Source: Bacteroidota bacterium
GTDB lineage: Bacteria > Bacteroidota > Bacteroidia > Flavobacteriales > Weeksellaceae
Direction: 5' to 3'
DNA length: 15,971 bases
NCBI GenBank assembly: GCA_018266965.1
Contig: JAFDZJ010000023.1
Location: 1-15,971, forward strand
Both the position numbers and the translations under genes were made by a program. The stretch's first letter is position 1, and each line of letters starts with the position of its first letter. Positions 1-7,048 of the stretch are shown here, in pieces. Below the pieces are notes generated by a model that made no database searches, was not told the DNA's origin, and was given only the letters and a program-made list of their open reading frames with translations.

Positions 1-77
1 AGATAAATCAATGGTTTGTTATTGATTTTTCTTTCCAGGATTGGAAACTGTTTGCGGATATGTTGTAGGTCGAGCAT
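1..77 (-). CDS. sufS: Cysteine desulfurase SufS, N-terminal fragment (cut by window edge)
   Basis: The minus strand opens with an ATG at 77-75, and the first 25 codons are visible. They include QFPILERKINNKPLIY, which matches the very conserved start of SufS-type cysteine desulfurases (FPIL-R-x-GKPLIY, followed in the family by DNAATTQ, here beyond the edge). SufS is a PLP enzyme that takes sulfur from cysteine for Fe-S cluster assembly by the SUF system in the cytoplasm. An in-frame TAA lies just upstream of the ATG, so this is the earliest possible start. A TAnnTTTG-type -7 box lies about 20 nt upstream. The catalytic lysine and cysteine are outside the window, so the name rests on the N-terminal signature alone. 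Confidence 0.75.
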   Translation of the reverse strand, partial: MLDLQHIRKQFPILERKINNKPLIY

Positions 78-97
78 AAGCCTTATTTAGAATGGTT

Positions 98-105
98 CAA
101 ATTTA
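98..105 (-). promoter_or_regulatory. Candidate -7 box (TAAATTTG) for sufS
   Basis: The minus strand reads TAAATTTG, an exact fit to the Bacteroidota -7 consensus TAnnTTTG, ending about 20 nt before the sufS ATG. No good -33 TTG was found at the usual spacing, so support is the -7 box and its position only. Confidence 0.35.
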
Positions 106-140
106 CAAATTAATAGTCTATATATTCATTAAATAAAATA

Positions 141-170
141 AAAAAAATCCCAACCTTTTTCAAGATTGGG
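141..170 (-). terminator. Rho-independent terminator of rplY
   Basis: On the minus strand a 7-bp stem (CCCAATC / GGTTGGG, one G-U wobble) with an A/T-rich loop is followed directly by a run of eight T. It lies 25 nt past the rplY stop and separates rplY from sufS. Confidence 0.85.
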
Positions 171-194
171 AATATATTAATGAATGGCGATTAA

Positions 195-833
195 CTATTC
201 TGCACCTTCAGTTGCAGTAGTTTCTACCGCTCCTTCAGTTACTTCTTCTTCATCGTCGTCATCTGCCATAGCACCAGCATTTTTTATTGCATTTCTAGAC
301 ATCTTCACAGCTACTACTACTGCGTTGTCTGGGTGCATAAATGTATAATTATTATTTTTCAAACTTTCTACATATAGCTTGTTACCAATTTTCAGTGGAG
401 TAACATCAACTACGATTTCGTCTGGCAAATTAGCAGGAAGTGCTTTTACCTTTAATTTTCTGTAAGTTTGTCTTAATACACCACCAGCAACAACACCTTT
501 TGCACGACCTGCAATCCTTACAGGAACCTCCATTACTACAGTTTTATTAGCAGAAAGTTGATAAAAATCTGCATGTAAAATTTTGTCTGTAATTGGGTGG
601 AATTGGATGTCTTGTAGAACTGCTTCTACTGTTTCGCCATCGATTACTAAAGTAGCTGTGTGTGCGTCTGGAGTATAAACCAAATTTTTGAAAGATTTCT
701 CTTCTGTAGAGAAGTTCAAAGGTTCTTTTCCTCCATAAACAACACAAGGAACTAGTTCAGCATCGCGTAGAGCTTTTGTAGATTTTTTACCCACGCTTTC
801 TCTTTTTGTACCTTGAATTGTAATAGATTTCAT
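195..833 (-). CDS. rplY: 50S ribosomal protein L25/general stress protein Ctc
   Basis: A 212-residue protein of the long (CTC/TL5) form of bL25, which binds 5S rRNA in the large ribosomal subunit. The N-terminal L25 domain covers about residues 1-90 ([21 protein letters not shown] start, [17 protein letters not shown]). The C-terminal TL5-type beta domain covers about 95-185 ([33 protein letters not shown]). The tail is acidic (ADDDDEEE, then T/E-rich), as is common in Bacteroidota homologues. The gene is closed by its own terminator and preceded by a good -7 box, so it is probably transcribed alone, although prs lies upstream on the same strand with a gap of about 100 nt. Confidence 0.96.
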   Translation of the reverse strand: MKSITIQGTKRESVGKKSTKALRDAELVPCVVYGGKEPLNFSTEEKSFKNLVYTPDAHTATLVIDGETVEAVLQDIQFHPITDKILHADFYQLSANKTVVMEVPVRIAGRAKGVVAGGVLRQTYRKLKVKALPANLPDEIVVDVTPLKIGNKLYVESLKNNNYTFMHPDNAVVVAVKMSRNAIKNAGAMADDDDEEEVTEGAVETTATEGAE

Positions 834-871
834 TATAAATTATTTATTAAAATGTTTAATTTTTCAGTTGG

Positions 872-879
872 CAAATATA
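872..879 (-). promoter_or_regulatory. Candidate -7 box (TATATTTG) for rplY
   Basis: The minus strand reads TATATTTG, matching TAnnTTTG, about 38 nt upstream of the rplY ATG. A -33 TTG is not evident. Confidence 0.4.
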
Positions 880-932
880 CAATTATTTTTTTAAATAAAA
901 ACACGCTATAAAATGAGGTATTTTGAATTGTA

Positions 933-1871
933 TTAAATAATAAATTTATTACTAATAGATTGGTGTTCGTGTACGCTTTTCATGACATCTGCAAACAGTT
1001 CGGCACAAGAAAGCACTTTTATCTTTGGTGTTTCTTCGGCTTTCACGGGGATAGTATCAGTTACAATCACTTCTACCATTTTGGAGTTTTCGATATTTTC
1101 ATAAGCTTTTCCGGAAAGCACACCGTGTGTAGCCATGGCTCTTACCGATTTCGCTCCATTTGCTATCAGTATATCAGCAGCTTTGCAAAGAGTTCCTGCT
1201 GTATCTATCATATCATCTATCAGGATTACATTTCTATCTTTCACATCGCCAATGAGAAACATTTCTTCCACCACATTTGCTTTTTTTCTTTCTTTGTAGG
1301 CTATCACCACTTCTGCACCTAGATGCGAAGCATAATTTTTAGCTCTTTTTGCACCTCCCATATCTGGAGAAGCAATGGTTAGATTATCCAAATTTAAAGA
1401 TTTAATATAGTCCACAAAAATTGTAGAAGCGTACAAATGATCCACTGGGATTTCGAAAAACCCTTGGATTTGGTCTGCGTGCAAATCCATAGTCATAACC
1501 CTAGTTGCACCAGCAGCAGTTAGCAAATTGGCAACCAACTTCGCTCCAATCGGTGCTCTTGGTTTGTCTTTTCTATCTTGTCTAGCCAATCCAAAATAAG
1601 GGATTACAACAGTTATACTTTTGGCAGAAGCTCTTTTGGCAGCATCTATCATTAGTAATAATTCTAAAAGATTATCGGCTGGAGGAAATGTTGAGCCTAT
1701 TAAAAAAACTCTTCCACCTCTTACCGATTCGTCCAATACAGGTTCGAACTCTCCATCGCTGAATAATTGAACATTAATTTTTCCTAAATCTTTTCCGTAG
1801 TGTTTTGCTATTTTTGTTGCCAACACTTTACTAGTTCTGGTAGCAAATAAATATACTGACTGTTCTGCCAT
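933..1871 (-). CDS. prs: Ribose-phosphate pyrophosphokinase (PRPP synthetase)
   Basis: A 312-residue class I PRPP synthetase, which makes 5-phosphoribosyl-1-diphosphate from ribose 5-phosphate and ATP for nucleotide, His, Trp and NAD synthesis in the cytoplasm. Visible signatures are FSDGE (37-41), the ARQDRK segment (about 96-101), DLHADQIQGFF (129-139), the catalytic KxR of the flexible loop (YKER, about 192-195) and the PRPP-binding loop VILIDDMIDTAGT (215-227). Length is normal for the family. It has its own -7 box 31 nt upstream of the start, beyond the terminator of the SGNH gene. rplY follows downstream on the same strand, a common Flavobacteriia order. Confidence 0.97.
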   Translation of the reverse strand: MAEQSVYLFATRTSKVLATKIAKHYGKDLGKINVQLFSDGEFEPVLDESVRGGRVFLIGSTFPPADNLLELLLMIDAAKRASAKSITVVIPYFGLARQDRKDKPRAPIGAKLVANLLTAAGATRVMTMDLHADQIQGFFEIPVDHLYASTIFVDYIKSLNLDNLTIASPDMGGAKRAKNYASHLGAEVVIAYKERKKANVVEEMFLIGDVKDRNVILIDDMIDTAGTLCKAADILIANGAKSVRAMATHGVLSGKAYENIENSKMVEVIVTDTIPVKAEETPKIKVLSCAELFADVMKSVHEHQSISNKFII

Positions 1872-1902
1872 GGTTTGAAAATTTTACTTTTATTAGATTT
1901 TG

Positions 1903-1910
1903 CAAATTTA
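1903..1910 (-). promoter_or_regulatory. Candidate promoter -7 box (TAAATTTG) for prs
   Basis: The minus strand reads TAAATTTG (TAnnTTTG consensus) about 31 nt before the prs start. A TTTG at 1930-1927 could act as the -33 element with a slightly short 16-nt spacer, in which case it overlaps the upstream terminator loop. Confidence 0.45.
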
Positions 1911-1917
1911 TAAAAAT

Positions 1918-1946
1918 AAAGCCATACAAATAATTCGTATGGCTTT
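1918..1946 (-). terminator. Terminator hairpin after the SGNH lipoprotein gene
   Basis: A perfect 10-bp inverted repeat (AAAGCCATAC / GTATGGCTTT, 9-nt loop) is followed on the minus strand by ATTTTTAT. It lies just after the stop of the gene at 1968 and ends the porin-lipoprotein unit. Confidence 0.85.
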
Positions 1947-1967
1947 TAATCTATTTATTATCCAAAA

Positions 1968-3488
1968 TTATTGTGGAAAAGTAACTCCAGAATAATTATA
2001 AATATTGACTTGCGGTAAGGTTGATTGGTATTTTTGATTGATTGCTTTTATAAATTCATTAGCAATTATCGCATACCCTTTTCCTGTTAAATGTACACCA
2101 TCTAAAGAAAATGCTCCACCTGTTACAAATTTTGTTGTAAATTTCACACCATCAAAGGTTATTCCGGACACGGAAGCCAATTCATTCATTTTAGAATTAG
2201 CATCTACAAAAGCGAGTCCTTTGGTTGTTGCAAGATTTTTAATACTTGTATTATAAGCAGTAGTTGCAGTCATTACTTTGTTGGTTTCTATTTGGGAAAG
2301 AACATGTTCGTTTTCCAAAGGATAAGAAATTCCATATTTGTTGATAGAAGGTGGTGTTCCTACTGGTGCAGTACCTATAACTCCACTGGTTGTTAGCAAC
2401 ACATAATCATTAGCAGTTGCTTGTCTTGCCTGTCCATATATTTGTCCAAATGCTGTTGCCGTTGCAGCTCCCAAACTTGGAGTGAGAGCAGCTGTCAATT
2501 GTGCTGACAAATTTGGCAAATCCACATCTTTTATCAAAAGAGGATTTGGGTCGGTAGAAGACAACAAATTTATTCTACTACCTGCTCCAAAAGCAGTAAG
2601 TGCTTGTTTCAATGGACCATAAAGTTGAGCATTAAGAGCAGTAATATTAGCCTGTCCTACAGCTTCATCTCCATTTCCTAAAAGTGCTTTTGTCAATGGA
2701 TTATATGGTACAGTAGTGAAAAAAGGAATTGCTGTTACATTAGGAATATTTGCCAATACTCCTTTTGCTCCACCTGCAGTAAGAGCAGTTACATATTGGG
2801 TAATGGAACCAATAAGAACACCAGGATCAGTTATATCATTGGAGCCATAAGTTGCAGGGTTGGTATTTCCAGTTTGGTCTGTACCTACTCCACCACTAGT
2901 TGCATAAGAAAGAACATCATTATTCCCTATCCAAAGAGAGAAAAATGTTGGTGCTTGTGCTACTGCCGCTGCAACAGGGCTAACTCCGGTAGAAAATCTA
3001 GCGTAATACGGATTCATCATTCCATAAGCAGTAATTCCTAGATGGAAAGATTTTGCTCCAGGAACACCGAGATTTTGATAGGGTCCAGAAGATGCAATAT
3101 TATCTAAAGGAGCAGCAGCAGGAGAAGCAACGGGAGTTAACTTTCCATTCACCACTTGAAGAGTAAGTTTTCCTGGAAACCCTGCCAATCCTTGGAAACC
3201 TCCTATATTATTCGGTATCATTGGTTGTTTAAAAGTCATAGCACCACCTGCTCTTTGCATGGAACTAGCAATCATATTTGGGTAAGACTCGTTTTGTCCG
3301 TCGCTATACAGAGTGCCATCTCTATAACCAGAAGTTAGAGAATTTCCTAATGCGATATATTTGGTAAAATTTGCTGTACCTTGGGAAATCGACATATTAT
3401 TAACATCTGTATCAAAATCATAGTGGCTACAACTAGACAATAAAAATGTAGCAGCCAAAGCTAAAGTTGGAAAAATATATTTTTTCAT
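1968..3488 (-). CDS. SGNH/GDSL-family hydrolase lipoprotein
   Basis: A 506-residue lipoprotein. The N-terminus (MKKYIFPTLALAATFLLSSC) is a type II signal peptide with lipobox LSSC and Cys20 as the lipidated residue. SGNH catalytic blocks are present in order: block I GNSLTSG with the Ser50 nucleophile, block II Gly in NLGVPGA (about 140-145), block III GNND (188-191) and block V DGVH (Asp463, His466). The family are esterases or lipases. The long A/T/G-rich stretch between blocks III and V is typical of the large Bacteroidota versions. The gene follows the OmpP1/FadL gene by 13 nt and is probably cotranscribed with it, suggesting surface handling of acyl or other hydrophobic substrates. The substrate cannot be told from sequence. 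Confidence 0.9.
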   Translation of the reverse strand: MKKYIFPTLALAATFLLSSCSHYDFDTDVNNMSISQGTANFTKYIALGNSLTSGYRDGTLYSDGQNESYPNMIASSMQRAGGAMTFKQPMIPNNIGGFQGLAGFPGKLTLQVVNGKLTPVASPAAAPLDNIASSGPYQNLGVPGAKSFHLGITAYGMMNPYYARFSTGVSPVAAAVAQAPTFFSLWIGNNDVLSYATSGGVGTDQTGNTNPATYGSNDITDPGVLIGSITQYVTALTAGGAKGVLANIPNVTAIPFFTTVPYNPLTKALLGNGDEAVGQANITALNAQLYGPLKQALTAFGAGSRINLLSSTDPNPLLIKDVDLPNLSAQLTAALTPSLGAATATAFGQIYGQARQATANDYVLLTTSGVIGTAPVGTPPSINKYGISYPLENEHVLSQIETNKVMTATTAYNTSIKNLATTKGLAFVDANSKMNELASVSGITFDGVKFTTKFVTGGAFSLDGVHLTGKGYAIIANEFIKAINQKYQSTLPQVNIYNYSGVTFPQ

Positions 3489-3501
3489 AATGTTTTATTA
3501 A

Positions 3502-4734
3502 TTAAAAAGCGTTATACGAAAGTCCTAATCCAAAAGTCAAAACTTTTGCTCTTGCCTGACCATATAAATTATAATAAGAATTCTCTACTTTTCTAGCATC
3601 TCCAAAAGTGTAAGAAGCAGCAGCATCTATACCGAGTTTTCCGAATTTATAACCAAAACCTCCTGTAATTACATGAGCATTAAAAGACGGTGTGTCCGGA
3701 ATCCAATTTTTGTCGGAATAAGGAGATTCGTCCCAATAGTACCCCAGTCTTCCGGCAAATTTATCTGTAAGCATATATTGGGTGCCCACACGGAATACTT
3801 TGGAATTCTGAAAGTTTTTAGGAACAGATTTTACAGTAGGATCGGCAGTATTACCAACAGTAGCATTTTCAAAATCCAAAACTAGTTTGCTATATTTTGC
3901 CCAACCTTGGTAGTTGAAATCCGCAGAAAGCATCCATTTTGGTGTTACTTTGTAAGACGCTCCTATCATAAATTCCTCCGGCAAAGGCAATATCGCACTG
4001 AATTTGTCTTGTCCACTGGAGGGGATATTAAGATTAGGGTACAATGCAGGAGAAATCCTAAAAGTAGCAGTACCAGGATTAGCTTTCATATCAATACCAG
4101 AACGATAGGAAATCGATACATCCCAATCGGAGTCCGGCTGCATATAGAAGCCAAAAGAATATCCAGTACCAGTAGCTTTGTCATCATACAAATTGAGTTG
4201 TCCATTCAAAGAGTTGATAGCTTGATCCCAATCCACTTTACCTTTTACATAGATATAACTAGCACCCAAAGAAATCCAAGGAGCTAATTTTACTGACACC
4301 ATTGGTTGGAAAAAATAAGATTTCAGTTCCAATTTCTGTATCATTTCGTTTCCTTGCCATTTTTCCGGCCATTTCACAGTACTACCATAAGGAGTAGTGA
4401 AGCTAAATCCAGCAGAAACCGTATTGTTAATTTTATAAGCAACGGCTGCATATACAGGTGTACCCATAGGATTATCTGTTTTAGTAGAAGTCATCGTACT
4501 GATGTTTTGAAATTCTACTTCGGACTTCACACCAAAGCCTCCTGCTACAATGCTTAATTTGTTAGGAATAAATGAAATCCCTGCTGGATTGAAAAATCCA
4601 ACGCTAGCATCTTCCGCATGTGCACTAGTGTGAGCCATAGCCAATTGTTTTACCCCTTGCAGAGAAACCCTAAAGCCACCTGCATAAGACAAAACACCAG
4701 CTAATAACGCTGAGGAAATAAGTATTTTTTTCAT
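3502..4734 (-). CDS. OmpP1/FadL/TodX-family outer-membrane transport protein
   Basis: A 410-residue outer-membrane beta-barrel. A signal peptide (MKKILISSALLAGVLSYAGG) is followed by the family N-terminal hatch region, FRVSLQGVKQLAMAHTSAHA then DASVGFFNPAGIS, containing the NPAG motif characteristic of OmpP1/FadL. The rest alternates hydrophobic and polar residues as transmembrane strands and ends with TFGLGLSYNAF, a C-terminal aromatic residue typical of barrel insertion. FadL-type proteins pass hydrophobic compounds such as long-chain fatty acids across the outer membrane. It is first gene of a two-gene unit with the SGNH lipoprotein. Substrate is inferred only from the family. Confidence 0.93.
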   Translation of the reverse strand: MKKILISSALLAGVLSYAGGFRVSLQGVKQLAMAHTSAHAEDASVGFFNPAGISFIPNKLSIVAGGFGVKSEVEFQNISTMTSTKTDNPMGTPVYAAVAYKINNTVSAGFSFTTPYGSTVKWPEKWQGNEMIQKLELKSYFFQPMVSVKLAPWISLGASYIYVKGKVDWDQAINSLNGQLNLYDDKATGTGYSFGFYMQPDSDWDVSISYRSGIDMKANPGTATFRISPALYPNLNIPSSGQDKFSAILPLPEEFMIGASYKVTPKWMLSADFNYQGWAKYSKLVLDFENATVGNTADPTVKSVPKNFQNSKVFRVGTQYMLTDKFAGRLGYYWDESPYSDKNWIPDTPSFNAHVITGGFGYKFGKLGIDAAASYTFGDARKVENSYYNLYGQARAKVLTFGLGLSYNAF

Positions 4735-4754
4735 ATAGTTATTTATTTATTAGT

Positions 4755-4762
4755 CAAATATA
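4755..4762 (-). promoter_or_regulatory. Candidate -7 box (TATATTTG) for the porin-lipoprotein unit
   Basis: The minus strand reads TATATTTG, matching TAnnTTTG, about 20 nt before the porin start codon. A -33 TTG at standard spacing is not clear. Confidence 0.4.
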
Positions 4763-4848
4763 AGACTAATTACTAAATTGTGTTAATTTTCCTAAAAAAA
4801 ATTAAACATTTTTTCATTTATTAATATGCTCAAAATAGTAATTTTCAT

Positions 4849-5016
4849 CTTTACTATTGATTATGAATGAAATAAAACCAAAATCAAACGCTTTTTAAAT
4901 GGGTTAAAATACAACTAAAATTAAACAAGTATTTAATTAAATTGAAATGCTATTTTTTAGACCTTTATTACTAACTATTTTTCAGGATAAGTTGCAAGAA
5001 ATTCCAGCAAATGATT
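4849..5016. repeat. Long imperfect direct repeat, left copy
   Basis: This 168-nt stretch matches 10893-11054 in the same orientation over its whole length, with about 12 mismatches and one 6-nt length difference by hand alignment. Similarity starts abruptly at CTTTACTATTGA and ends at AAATGATT. In the right copy the repeat covers the last 14 codons, including the stop, of the gene at 11013 plus about 120 bp beyond it. The two copies bracket the LRR pseudogene and the DUF2589-protease operon, so they mark the edges of the accessory segment. Confidence 0.9.
4975..5016 (-). pseudogene. Orphan C-terminal remnant of a paralogue of the gene at 11013
   Basis: On the minus strand this reads NHLLEFLATYPEK followed by a TAG stop. 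The intact gene at 11013 ends NHLMAFLATYPKK and a TAG. Frame, stop codon and downstream sequence are all kept. Immediately upstream (5017 onward) the similarity ends and the frame meets stops within about ten codons, so only this 3' tip survives. Confidence 0.7.
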
Positions 5017-5264
5017 AATATACAAAATGCAGAAAATTTAATGTTAAAAAATTAGAAAAAAACAATTGAATTTTAGTGTTTTAAAAAGATTTTAGAATAA
5101 AAAATAACATCTGTTGTTCTACAAAAATAACAAAAATATTGTACCAACTTTTGATACTTGCATTTGTGTAAACCGATTTATCATTTGCACAACAAGAGTT
5201 CAACGATTTTAAATTCGCTAAAATTTAAGGTTAAAATTATATAACCCTCAAAAAACATCTAATT
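5017..5264. other. AT-rich intergenic stretch, no gene recognised
   Basis: Very AT-rich, with many short stops in all frames and homopolymer A/T runs. No recognisable coding remnant, hairpin terminator or RNA gene was seen between the left direct repeat and the duplicated DUF2589 promoter region. Confidence 0.5.
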
Positions 5265-5430
5265 TTTTTATTTTAAAAAAACAGGAAAAACACCTAAAAA
5301 AAAATAGTGAATTAACTAATGCCACAGTAGTAAGGTTGTAGATAATTTTGCAAGATAAAACTTAACAATTAAAATCAATTTTATGACTACTTTAAATCAA
5401 TTTCAAATAAAACTCTCTAAGAAAAATTCA
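5265..5430 (+). repeat. Decayed duplicate of the DUF2589 promoter and 5' end
   Basis: This region aligns with about 6886-7048. Both share an ACAGGAAAA-n-CA-n-CTA block about 100 nt before an ATG, a TAATTTT block about 35 nt before it, an AT-rich leader, and then ATGAC-n-ACTTTAAA-TCAATTT. In the left copy one A is missing after TTTAAA. With that base restored the frame would read MTTLKSISNKTL and then stop, like the MTTLKSIL start of the live gene. It is therefore a relic of a second DUF2589 gene, or of its control region, now in front of the LRR pseudogene. Right-end limits are approximate. Confidence 0.65.
5343..5350 (+). promoter_or_regulatory. Candidate -7 box (TAATTTTG) in the duplicated control region
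   Basis: TAATTTTG fits TAnnTTTG exactly and lies 32 nt before the relic ATG at 5383. The matching position of the live DUF2589 copy (6962-6969) reads TAATTTTA. No clear -33 element was found in either copy. It could now drive the LRR gene. Confidence 0.3.
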
Positions 5431-5481
5431 ACCCAAAGGATTTTCAACATTACCAAAGAGGTCGAAAAAAAATATTTAATT

Positions 5482-6531
5482 ATGATAAGAAAATTATTTA
5501 TTTTGGGATTAACAAACATAGCAATCAGTATTAGTGCACAAGTTGTGAATATTCCAGATGCAAACTTCAAAGCATATCTAGTAGGAAATTATTCCATCAA
5601 CACCAATCACGATAGCGAAATTCAGGTTTCTGAGGCTGTTGCATTTACTGGGTCGATAAATTGTATGAGTAAAAATATTACCAACCTCACAGGCATTGAA
5701 AGTTTTGTAAATCTTGGAGGCTTATTTTGCGGTCTAAATCCTATTTCCAATTTAAATGTTACTAGTAATATATTATTAAAAACATTAAGATGTCAAAATA
5801 ATCCATTAACCACTTTGGATGTAACTAAAAATACACTTTTGGAAGATTTGACACTAACCAATAATAATTTAACAAGTATAAATGTCAGCCAAAATATAAA
5901 TCTATTGTAATTTTATACTTCGAATAACCCAATCACAAATTTGGATGTCAGCAACAATACGGTTTTGAAAGTTTTAAATTGCTCTAACAATAATCTAAGT
6001 GCATTAAATGTCAGCAACAATACACTTTTAACAGGGCTATACTGTGACCACAATAATTTAAGCACTTTGGACCTTTCAAATAACAGCAATTTAAAAGTTT
6101 TTATGTGCGGTTATAATAATCCGCTAACCAAAATCAATTTGAAAAATGGTAATAATTCTATTATTACAGATATGTATGCAAACAACAACCAAAATCTCAC
6201 TTGTATTCAAGTGGATAATGTTACAAATGCCAATACATATACCGGTTGGCTAAAAGACCCTACCGCAAGTTATAGTACAAATTGTTTCTTGTCGGTAAAC
6301 GAAATACAAAAACAACAGTTCAAAATATACCCAAATCCAGTTTCTGAAAAAATGATTTTTTCAGAAAAAATTGGAGCTATCCAAATATTTGATAGCACAG
6401 GAAAAAAAATAATTTCAATAAAAGATTGTTTAACAGAACTGAATGTAAATCTCTTACCTATAGGAAATTACATACTCAAAGGCAAAGTTGTTTCTGGGAA
6501 TCCTGTAACAATCAAATTCATAAAAAAATGA
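5482..6531 (+). pseudogene. T9SS-secreted leucine-rich-repeat protein, interrupted by an in-frame stop
   Basis: One continuous frame of 350 codons is broken by a single TAA at 5908-5910. It starts with a signal peptide (MIRKLFILGLTNIAISISAQ), chosen over the in-frame ATG at 5383 because the 33 residues before it are not a leader and derive from a duplicated DUF2589 5' end. Then comes VNIPDANFKAYL and SEIQVSEA, typical of Flavobacteriia LRR proteins, and about six leucine-rich repeats of 21-22 residues (for example NTLLTGLYCDHNNLSTLDLSN). The C-terminus from FKIYPNPVSE to IKFIKK is a type A T9SS sorting domain. The TAA takes the place of the K/E that follows the LL of the third repeat, a likely single-base nonsense change. 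As it stands the product is cut off before the sorting signal and would not be anchored or released by T9SS. Confidence 0.85.
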
Positions 6532-6585
6532 TGAAGCAAAGTATCCGTAACTTTTACACAACACTATTTTTTATTTAGTACCCCA

Positions 6586-6630
6586 AAAATATCAAACCTA
6601 TCATAAGTCTTATGATAGGTTTGATATTTT
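6586..6630. terminator. Large perfect hairpin after the LRR pseudogene
   Basis: A 22-bp perfect inverted repeat (AAAATATCAAACCTATCATAAG with its complement, one central base) ends in TTTT on the plus strand and is preceded by A residues, so it could act on either strand. It is 54 nt past the LRR stop, where a terminator is expected. The stem is much longer than in the other terminators of this window. Confidence 0.75.
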
Positions 6631-6691
6631 AGTTAATTTATAAAAAAGTATATAAGATAAAGAATGTTTGTTTATTTGAAATAATCAAATC

Positions 6692-6859
6692 TTAAAGTAG
6701 CTCCGCTAATTCATCGAAGGAGTAATAGAATTGATTATCAGTAGAATATTTATCACACTCAATTTCAGACAAAACGGTAAGGCACTTAAATATTACATAA
6801 AGTGAATATTCAAAAAAAACTAAAAATCTTTTTTTGTCATAATCCTGTAATGTTAATAC
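6692..6859 (-). pseudogene. Coding-like remnant, C-terminal part of an unknown protein
   Basis: The minus strand holds 55 sense codons between an in-frame TAG at 6862-6860 and a TAA at 6694-6692. The translation looks protein-like rather than random (LQDYDKKRFLVFFEYS near the beginning, NQFYYSFDELAELL at the end), with mixed charged and aromatic residues. No ATG, GTG or TTG start is in this frame near its beginning, and the ATG at 6840 is in another frame that stops after six codons. I read it as the tail of a decayed gene. The family is not recognised. Confidence 0.4.
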
Positions 6860-6885
6860 CTATTAAGCTTTTAAAGAAACTGTTG

Positions 6886-7048
6886 CTTTTTGTATTAAAA
6901 AACAGGAAAATCATCTAGAAAAAACCGTGTTTTTCCTATGGTATTACTTTGTAAATCTCTCTAATTTTATAGCTTAAAACTAACCTAAAAACCATTTTTA
7001 TGACAACTTTAAAATCAATTTTAGAAAAAGACTATTCTAAAAAAACAA
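6886..7048 (+). repeat. Promoter and 5' end of the DUF2589 gene, intact copy of the duplicated block
   Basis: This is the live counterpart of the block at 5265-5430. It carries ACAGGAAAATCATCTAG about 98 nt before the start codon, CTAATTTTATAG about 38 nt before it, and the first 16 or so codons of the gene. Similarity between the copies is patchy but collinear, with equal spacing to the ATG (within about 4 nt). Confidence 0.6.

Noticed and set aside
5383..5481. ATG at 5383 as start of the LRR gene, adding 33 residues
   Set aside because: The extra residues come from a shifted copy of the DUF2589 5' end and would bury the clear signal peptide that begins at 5482.
5941..6531. A separate second LRR gene starting at ATG 5941
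   Set aside because: It is in the same frame and repeat phase as the upstream part and begins in the middle of a repeat, so it is the downstream half of one broken gene.
6823..6840. ATG at 6840 (minus) as start of the remnant gene
   Set aside because: It is in a different frame and meets a TAG after six codons.
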